A stretch of 64,000 nucleotides of DNA from contig JAFGGO010000158.1 of assembly GCA_016930515.1 (NCBI GenBank), forward strand, positions 59,632-123,631, written 5' to 3'. The stretch's first letter is position 1; the number at the start of each line of letters is the position of its first letter. Below are positions 57,623 through 64,000 of this stretch, piece by piece. Under the pieces are notes generated by a model. It was given only the letters and a program-made list of their open reading frames with translations. It was not told the DNA's origin and did not search any database. The position numbers and the translations under genes were made by a program. The stretch comes from Promethearchaeota archaeon. GTDB taxonomy: Archaea; Asgardarchaeota; Lokiarchaeia; Sigyniarchaeales; SOKP01.

Positions 57623-58414
57623 TTGTGGGAAAAAATGACATTTAATACCGTGACCGAAGTATCTCGTTCGTTTCAATACGATTACATATTTTTTGACGCC
57701 ATATTCTTGGCGATATGGCTTGCCGTACTTGTTAAATTCAAGAAATGGAAGGCAATAAAAGCTGGAATAATTACGGGAATAATTGTATATTTTATTGATG
57801 CTGTATGGTGGTGGAACGCCCCGTGGAACGATACATTCATACGAGAATATTGGATAGGGGGAGTTGCTATTCCTCGTCAATTAGGATCGTATTTTTTCTT
57901 AAAATTTGGAGCGGACTTTATGATGTGCATGTCCTATTCGTTATACGCCTTTGCTTGGTTGTGGATTGCTTTTGAAAACATTGAAAAAAAGAATAAAAAC
58001 GAGTTATTATTGTTCACTTTTCTTTATTTTGCATTTTGGATGATCGTGCCATTATTATCAACCATTGTTCCTTTATACGATGTTTCCGTATACACCATAC
58101 GTCACATGGACTCCCAAATCATCGTGTGGATCGTAAATGTGTTCGTTGGGTATCTCCTGCTTGCCATTATTTACGGAACCAAGTATTTCGGAAAAAAAGA
58201 TCTCAAAATTTTGTTATATGTGCTAATTATTGGTTGTACTGAATCTTTTTTCATGGAAGTACCTTTATTTATTTTTGGGATACGACCTAACAATGGATGG
58301 TTGTTGTTATACGAAATTTTCTTCCTTTTTAACCAAGGAGCACCTTATTTATATATCTTTTGGGATAAAATATTACCATTTCTTAAAAAGAAAAAAGAAC
58401 AATTCTTCAAGTAG
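57623..58414 (+). CDS. Multi-pass membrane protein
   Basis: 263 aa with several TM helices. Confidence 0.6.
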   Translation: MWEKMTFNTVTEVSRSFQYDYIFFDAIFLAIWLAVLVKFKKWKAIKAGIITGIIVYFIDAVWWWNAPWNDTFIREYWIGGVAIPRQLGSYFFLKFGADFMMCMSYSLYAFAWLWIAFENIEKKNKNELLLFTFLYFAFWMIVPLLSTIVPLYDVSVYTIRHMDSQIIVWIVNVFVGYLLLAIIYGTKYFGKKDLKILLYVLIIGCTESFFMEVPLFIFGIRPNNGWLLLYEIFFLFNQGAPYLYIFWDKILPFLKKKKEQFFK

Positions 58415-58450
58415 AAAAATAAAACACAATAAAGGATTAAAAATCTATTT

Positions 58451-58885
58451 TTAGGTATAAGAACCGTTTGGAATGATTTTATCCAAGATGGGTCTCATTT
58501 CGTTAAAAGCTTTTCTAATTTTGTGAAAATAATAGCCTAATTTATATCCTTTTGAACAATTGGTAAAAAGCATGAAATTATCTTCATGGCCGGTTACTAA
58601 AATGATAGTGTAACCTTTCGTCCCGCGAATTACGATTTCTTTTAGCTCGCCTTGAGCCAGATCTTGACTAATTTTTTCGCCCAAGGAAATGAGTGTTGCG
58701 GGGCTTGCGGAGTAAATGTCAGCCACGACATCGGCGGTTTCAGAACTCGCAATTCTCAAGCCGGTCTTGGAAACGATGGCCGTGCCTTCCAAGTCCGTGC
58801 TGCTTTCGAGGTCTTCCAGGTTTCTCATAAGCTCGTCTAGAATTTCTTGGCTCACATTTATTTCTTTTAGGTGACTTTCAGACAT
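58451..58885 (-). CDS. Roadblock/LC7 domain protein
   Basis: ILDELMRNLEDLESSTDLEGTAIVSKTGLRIASSE...ATLISLGEKISQDLAQGELKEIVIRGTKGYTIILV. Confidence 0.85.
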   Translation of the reverse strand: MSESHLKEINVSQEILDELMRNLEDLESSTDLEGTAIVSKTGLRIASSETADVVADIYSASPATLISLGEKISQDLAQGELKEIVIRGTKGYTIILVTGHEDNFMLFTNCSKGYKLGYYFHKIRKAFNEMRPILDKIIPNGSYT

Positions 58886-58932
58886 TTGTTCACGCTCGTT
58901 TTGTAGTTAATATTATAATAGTTTTTGAAAAT

Positions 58933-60354
58933 TTAAATCTTTTTTAGGCGATATTGTCTTAATTCTTTTAAAATTACAGGATCATTTTCGTCGATCTTGG
59001 TATTTGGAGAGACTCCAACGATGACGGCGCCCTTGGTTCCGAATGTGGCCAATACCTTGGTGAACGGTGGTTCCAGCCTCTTTCCAACTTCTTTTTTAGC
59101 ACCAATTGCGCTCTGAGCCAGTCCAGTACAAATTATCCCTTGTGAATGATATGGATTTGTTATGCGACCTTCTTTGACCTTGAATTTATGCAATACGGGT
59201 GTCGTGCCCTCTTCTAAGGCGTTGAGTAAGGACGCCGAACCAAGAATTCGAAGGTTACTTGGAGGCAAGTCCAATCTACTCAACAAAATCGTGGTTTTTT
59301 GATTTCTTAACAAGATTTTCTCGTTGAGTAGTAGAAAAGCTTTAAATTCCTTGATGTTATTTGGTATAGAGGTTTGTATCTTCTTACCTTGGTCTTCGTA
59401 ATATGGATAAATGTTTCCAACAATGGTGTTCATTCCAATGGTTAAATGTACTTGGGTTCCATACCTGGTTTCGGGCTTGAACAAGGCGCTTTTCTTGACC
59501 TGCACTTCAATAATATCTGTATAAGTAAATGATTTTTCGTCGTCAGTCATGATACAACCTCTATATACTTTGTTCAATTCAAGGTTTTTCATGTTCACGC
59601 CCACTCGATCTCCTGCTTCGGCACTCTCGACTCCTTGGTGAAACACTTCAATGCTTTTAACTCTACCCGTTTCTTGAATCGGGAGCACGTGTATGGTCTG
59701 ACCGACTTTTATTCTTCCGCTTAACACGGTACCCGTCAAGATGGCACCCATCCCTTTGATTGGAAAGTGGTGATCGATTGGAATGACCAAGTTAGCTTCA
59801 ATTTCACGCTTGATTTCCAGCTTTTTTATAGTTTCGAGAATGCCGTTCTTTAATTCTTCCACACCTTCTTTTTTTTTTGCCGATATGGGGTAGATGGGAA
59901 CATTTGTACCAAAGTCCGTGGTTGCAAAAAAATTTCTTGCTTTTTTAATCTCCATTGCCACTTCTCCCTTGAATATATCGGTTTTGTTAAGCACCACTAT
60001 CAAGTTTTTAATATCGAGCGATTCTATCATGATAATGTGTTCTCCCGTTTGAACTTGGGGGCCCTTGTTTATGTCGATAACGATTATGGCACAATCAATT
60101 ATCTCCACGGATGAAGCACTGATCTTTATCAAATCAGCGTGCCCCGGTCCGTCTACAAGGGTCACAAGATAATCTCCCAGTACGAGGCTCGTAAATCCAA
60201 GATCTATCGTGATCCCTCGCTCTTTACTTTGCGGATGAGCGTCGATGCCCGCAGTTGAGATTACTTCACTAAGCGAGGATGCCAATTCGGTCTTTCCAGA
60301 GTCTATATGCCCGAATAAACCAATGTGTACGGGAGTTTTCTTCTTGTTTTCCAT
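58933..60354 (-). CDS. selB: Selenocysteine-specific elongation factor (archaeal/eukaryal SelB/EFsec type)
   Basis: GHIDSGKTELASSLSEVISTAGIDAHPQSKERGITIDLGF, VDGPGHADLIKISASSVEIIDCAIIVID, DHHFPIKGMGAILTGTVLSG, RLDLPPSNLRILG, C-terminal GLAQSAIGAKKEVGK...TFGTKGAVI. Confidence 0.93.
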   Translation of the reverse strand: MENKKKTPVHIGLFGHIDSGKTELASSLSEVISTAGIDAHPQSKERGITIDLGFTSLVLGDYLVTLVDGPGHADLIKISASSVEIIDCAIIVIDINKGPQVQTGEHIIMIESLDIKNLIVVLNKTDIFKGEVAMEIKKARNFFATTDFGTNVPIYPISAKKKEGVEELKNGILETIKKLEIKREIEANLVIPIDHHFPIKGMGAILTGTVLSGRIKVGQTIHVLPIQETGRVKSIEVFHQGVESAEAGDRVGVNMKNLELNKVYRGCIMTDDEKSFTYTDIIEVQVKKSALFKPETRYGTQVHLTIGMNTIVGNIYPYYEDQGKKIQTSIPNNIKEFKAFLLLNEKILLRNQKTTILLSRLDLPPSNLRILGSASLLNALEEGTTPVLHKFKVKEGRITNPYHSQGIICTGLAQSAIGAKKEVGKRLEPPFTKVLATFGTKGAVIVGVSPNTKIDENDPVILKELRQYRLKKI

Positions 60355-60592
60355 TTATGATTTAAAAAGCGTTTCGTTTTCTGTAACAAGATAAAGCATT
60401 CTTTCTTCTAAAATATTGATTTTTTATTTGATTTGTGCCTCTTCGCATCGTCCTTATTGAGTATTTAATTAAGATAAATCAAATTAGAAAAATCAAAAAC
60501 CGAACTCCCAATATTTTTTATTAAATTGTTCTGATTATATAATTAATCCAAACATTTTCGTTTGGTAAAACATTTAAAATTTGAAATAAAAA

Positions 60593-61462
60593 ATGAAATT
60601 TTGTGTATATTGTGGTAATCCTGTCAAACCAAACGACAAGTATTGCATTGCCTGCGGAAAACCCTTGCTTACGAACTCCGCTTATAAAGAAGCGGCAACA
60701 GGTAAAAAAGAAAAGGAGAAAGTAGCCTCGAAACAAGTGGAAATATTACCTAAGGAAGAAGAAGAAATTAAACCAAAAAAGGAGGAAAAGGAAGTAGAGA
60801 AAGAGAATCTGGGAGAAGATGAGGAAAGCAAGCCCGAGAATTTTGTTGTTGAAGCCATCCCCCTTCCAGACGATGTGAAGCATCAAATCGATTTATATAT
60901 TCGATCCACGGAAATAGACTTCAACAAGCAAACACTCTCTCAAAAATTAACAGATATCCTTAATGAAACGAAATCAGCTCAATATGAAACAGATTTTGAC
61001 TTCAAGCAGAAAACAAATGTAAAATTGGAAGCCGTAAAACAATTGATTTCTGACCTAAAACAAGAAGAGTCCGAGATAAAAGGTGAAATGGACGATGTGT
61101 TCATAATCAAGAGGTTAAACAAGAACATCGATACCAAGGTTTTTCAACTCAAGAATCTAACCAGAGAATATCGTTTAAAAAAGATGAACAAGGAAACGTT
61201 TGAAAAGCTAAGAGAAAAATATAAGACCGAAAAGGATTCCGCAGATATGGAAAAAGCCGAATTGCTCATGGGAATCAAGCTCTGGATTCAAGAACTAAAA
61301 ACGGAAAAAACTGAACTCATGGGCGACAAAAAACTGAATAAAGGACGATTTTCTTCGAAAGAAATCACGCAGGAACAGTACAAAACTTCAGACGCGGACT
61401 ATAAAATCAAGATCGAAAAACTTACTAAGAAAATTGCAACACTAGAAGATCTTTCCAAATAA
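60593..61462 (+). CDS. Double zinc-ribbon protein with coiled-coil C-terminus
   Basis: MKFCVYCGNPVKPNDKYCIACGKPL; long charged helical region. Confidence 0.7.
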   Translation: MKFCVYCGNPVKPNDKYCIACGKPLLTNSAYKEAATGKKEKEKVASKQVEILPKEEEEIKPKKEEKEVEKENLGEDEESKPENFVVEAIPLPDDVKHQIDLYIRSTEIDFNKQTLSQKLTDILNETKSAQYETDFDFKQKTNVKLEAVKQLISDLKQEESEIKGEMDDVFIIKRLNKNIDTKVFQLKNLTREYRLKKMNKETFEKLREKYKTEKDSADMEKAELLMGIKLWIQELKTEKTELMGDKKLNKGRFSSKEITQEQYKTSDADYKIKIEKLTKKIATLEDLSK

Positions 61463-61521
61463 GAATGAAAATTTGCCAAAATGGAAATTTTATTTAACGG
61501 TAAAAAATTAAATTTCTTAAA

Positions 61522-61641
61522 ATGAGACGCTCACTAATTGCTACTATCATACTGTTGGTTGCTCTATCGTTATTAACTTTTGGGATCATCCAAGGTCAAT
61601 ACGAGTCGATAGCGTACTTTTACCAACAGATGGGTGCATAA
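61522..61641 (+). CDS. Single-TM microprotein (39 aa; missing from ORF track)
   Basis: Manual translation: MRRSLIATIILLVALSLLTFGIIQGQYESIAYFYQQMGA*. Confidence 0.5.
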   Translation: MRRSLIATIILLVALSLLTFGIIQGQYESIAYFYQQMGA

Positions 61642-61670
61642 ACAAGAATATTTTTTTGAGAAAATCAAAT

Positions 61671-61970
61671 TCATTCTCCCAAGTACTGGCCTTTCTTGCC
61701 TGCTTTTAAGTCGTCTAAAAAACCCTTCTTCTGGTATAATTTCTCTTCTGATTTTCTGACCTTATTCGCTTCTTTATAGTGTGACTTACAAAGAAAGACC
61801 TTATGTTGCTTGTTTTCTTCAATGTTTAGCTTGGCCTTTTCCAAATACTTGTTCCACTTATTTTCCGAAAGCGAACGAATCGCTGGTTGCTTGCACTCCA
61901 CTACGGAGCAACTCTTCGATTTACTCACGCCTATTTCCTTTTTTTCTCTCATTTCCTTGGGAAGTTTCAT
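61671..61970 (-). CDS. Small basic Cys-containing hypothetical protein
   Basis: CSVVECKQPAIRSL...VFLCKSHYKEANK suggests one zinc site (C-x5-C...C-x2-H). Confidence 0.55.
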   Translation of the reverse strand: MKLPKEMREKKEIGVSKSKSCSVVECKQPAIRSLSENKWNKYLEKAKLNIEENKQHKVFLCKSHYKEANKVRKSEEKLYQKKGFLDDLKAGKKGQYLGE

Positions 61971-62050
61971 TTTTTCTCACGTGCTAAATTTAATTTTGAA
62001 TACAGAATTATGAAAAATAATAGTTAGTGTTTTATATTTTTTGTCATACG

Positions 62051-62782
62051 ATGAGTTCTCTAAATCTCTTGTTCAACGAGGAGCTAATTAAGGAAAAGAT
62101 ATATACCCTTAGTTCTCCCAATAGGATAACCCTGACGGACGATCACTTTACTAAGTCTGCGGTTTTGTTTACGATAATTCCTTGCGAGGAAAAACCATAC
62201 GAATTGGTTTTGATTCGACGCTCTGAAGAGGGAAGGCGCCATAGGGGAGAAATGGCCTTTCCTGGAGGAAAGTTTGATCCCAAGTTTGATAATTCTTTGA
62301 CCGATACGGTTTTAAGGGAAACTTGCGAGGAAATTGGCGTGCCAAGGAAAAAGGTGAAATTGTTAGGGTGCCTCCACGACTATCCTACCATGACTAATTT
62401 CATCATAACTCCCTTCGTAGGAGTGATCGATAAAGACCAGCAGCTTACAAAACAAGAAAGAGAAGTGCAACAAATCGTGAAAGTACCAATAGAATTTTTC
62501 GCTAATAAAATAAATTTTAGCGAGCGACCAATGTCATTTGGCAATAGTTATTTTCCCGTATATTATTTCAATTTCAAAACAAATAAAAAGAACTACATGA
62601 TATGGGGCGCAACGGCTTTCATGATAGTAAGTTTCATTAAGATAGTCTACGATTACGAGATCTCCGAGTTAGGCTCGCAAGAATTTCGAGTGAAGGAATT
62701 GAAAAACTTTAAGAATTTCATTCTCAGCGAAGATTACGCCAATTACCTCCGCCAATTCAAGGATTTTTCGCACAAATTCTAA
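62051..62782 (+). CDS. NUDIX hydrolase, CoA pyrophosphatase-like
   Basis: GEMAFPGGKFDPKFDNSLTDTVLRETCEEIG Nudix box; RRSEEGRRHRGEMAFPGG; ATG at 62051. Confidence 0.9.
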   Translation: MSSLNLLFNEELIKEKIYTLSSPNRITLTDDHFTKSAVLFTIIPCEEKPYELVLIRRSEEGRRHRGEMAFPGGKFDPKFDNSLTDTVLRETCEEIGVPRKKVKLLGCLHDYPTMTNFIITPFVGVIDKDQQLTKQEREVQQIVKVPIEFFANKINFSERPMSFGNSYFPVYYFNFKTNKKNYMIWGATAFMIVSFIKIVYDYEISELGSQEFRVKELKNFKNFILSEDYANYLRQFKDFSHKF

Positions 62783-62844
62783 TCCTTTAAATAGCGCATT
62801 TGAAAAGATCAAGTATTAATATATAAAAAGCGATTAATAATTAC

Positions 62845-63582
62845 ATGAAAAAAAAAACTATAGCAAAAAATAAAACCAATATATTTCTTATCATTTTTGC
62901 AGTAATCCTCGTTGTGATCACGATATTGTGTGTATTATATCCTGATGTTGGTCAGTATTTTGACTTGGGAAAGTGGTTCAACCCGAATGCATTAGGAGCG
63001 GTGAATTATTGGGTCGCCATCGGGTTCGTCTCCTTGCTGTGTTTTCTTGGTGCTCTCGTGCCCGTCCCCATACCTTACATGATACCTGTTGCCTTATTCA
63101 CTCAAGCTTGGATTGGTGTTTTTGATTACGCTTGGATTCTGATCGTGGGATTGGTCTTCTTTTCGGCGCTTTCGAACACGATAGGCGACCTCTTGGATTA
63201 TTACGTGGGTCGCGGTGCGGAACACGTGCTCAGTCAAGACGATCCGGAAATTCAGAATCGATGGTCCCAGATCATTTTAAAAAAACCCCAATTTATTCCG
63301 TTTATCATCTTGATATTTGGCATTACTCCACTTCCAGAATCGCTTTTAATGATTCCCCTTGGTATCGTAAAGTACGACTTGAAAAAGACATTCTTTTGGA
63401 TGTTTATGGGAAAGATACTCATGATGCTCTTGATGGTGCTTTTTGGAGTTTTTGCTTGGAATCTTGGAATTTTTTCAGGTGAAGGTGAAAGTGGGTGGAT
63501 TTTGGGAGTCGCTTCTTTATGGGCAATATGGGCAATCATGCTATTGATGGTAAAGTACAAACCAAAAAAGAACTCCGCTTGA
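62845..63582 (+). CDS. VTT/DedA-like (SNARE-associated-type) membrane protein
   Basis: SNTIGDLLDYYVGRGAEHVL...PFIILIFGITPLPESLLMIPLGIVKYDLKKTFFWMFMGKIL. Confidence 0.65.
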   Translation: MKKKTIAKNKTNIFLIIFAVILVVITILCVLYPDVGQYFDLGKWFNPNALGAVNYWVAIGFVSLLCFLGALVPVPIPYMIPVALFTQAWIGVFDYAWILIVGLVFFSALSNTIGDLLDYYVGRGAEHVLSQDDPEIQNRWSQIILKKPQFIPFIILIFGITPLPESLLMIPLGIVKYDLKKTFFWMFMGKILMMLLMVLFGVFAWNLGIFSGEGESGWILGVASLWAIWAIMLLMVKYKPKKNSA

Positions 63583-63602
63583 ATTTATTATTGGAAGTGA
63601 TA

Positions 63603-63821
63603 TTATTTTTTTATTTTAACCCCTATAGTAGTTGAAATGGGATAGAAGACACCACAATCAATGCATCGAAAAACAAACTTGTTGGATTTTTCCTCCCAAA
63701 AGCTTATTCTCTCGCTTCCACAATACTCGCATGTTTTTGGGAGGGCGTCTAGGACTCTTTTACTGATCTTGTTTAACATTCTTTTTTTCTCATCTTCTTC
63801 ATGTGAAACGAATCCATACAT
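63603..63821 (-). CDS. Small zinc-ribbon protein
   Basis: CEYCGSERISF...FRCIDCGVFY. Confidence 0.6.
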   Translation of the reverse strand: MYGFVSHEEDEKKRMLNKISKRVLDALPKTCEYCGSERISFWEEKSNKFVFRCIDCGVFYPISTTIGVKIKK

Positions 63822-63953
63822 TTTTGTAAAATTGCACTTTTAAAAATTTCGATTCTGAAAAATGTACTGAATTAAAAATCAAATTAAAAAAAAAATCCCG
63901 AATCGAAATATTCAATAAATTTCGCTCGTTTTATTATTTAAAAAAACTCACAT

Positions 63954-64000
63954 GGCCCTTGACGGTTAGAGTGGTCTCTGACGCTGGGCTTCAAACCCAG
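63954..64000 (+). tRNA. selC: tRNA-Sec (UCA), 5' part, truncated by window end
   Basis: GGCCCTTGA acceptor strand; 7-bp D-stem GTTAGAG-tggt-CTCTGAC; anticodon arm CTGGG-CTTCAAA-CCCAG with TCA anticodon. Confidence 0.88.

Noticed and set aside
1-64000. CRISPR arrays, rRNA genes, transposases, integrases or phage genes
   Set aside because: None recognised on reading either strand; no IS-like terminal repeats or integrase/transposase motifs among the ORFs

Overview
AT-rich archaeal chromosomal window with the gene content expected of an Asgard archaeon (Lokiarchaeia-like; inferred from protein motifs only). No phage, transposon, CRISPR array or rRNA operon was recognised. The main landmark is a collinear archaeal ribosomal-protein cluster at about 47.1-56.9 kb: uS19-uL22-uS3-uL29-Rnp1/p29-uS17-uL14-uL24-eS4-uL5-uS14 // uS8-uL6-eL32-eL19-uL18-uS5-uL30-uL15. 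uS14 is missing from the supplied ORF track. The rest is housekeeping metabolism (TpiA, GcvH, ATP-NAD kinase, FBPase-like, ribokinase), RNA modification (Trm1, FtsJ/RlmE, TlyA, Trm112-like), recombination (RadB, a RadA paralogue), a polyprenol/glycan gene set, and eukaryote-signature-like small proteins (Roadblock/LC7, longin-like). Items most worth a second look: (1) a SelB/EFsec gene and, at the right edge, the 5' half of a tRNA-Sec with anticodon UCA and a 7-bp D-stem; (2) a bipartite motif with identical spacing upstream of both ribosomal-protein blocks; (3) a C2HC-finger/winged-helix protein ending in an RPC34-like four-Cys Fe-S signature; (4) an RNase H/RuvC-like protein divergent from radB; (5) a beta-helix/TM/winged-helix putative membrane-bound regulator; (6) a GATase-like protein fused to a RING-like zinc finger; (7) a tRNA-Gln(UUG) with a 32-nt intron in a bulge-helix-bulge context. 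All calls come from reading sequence and motifs by eye; no database search was run.
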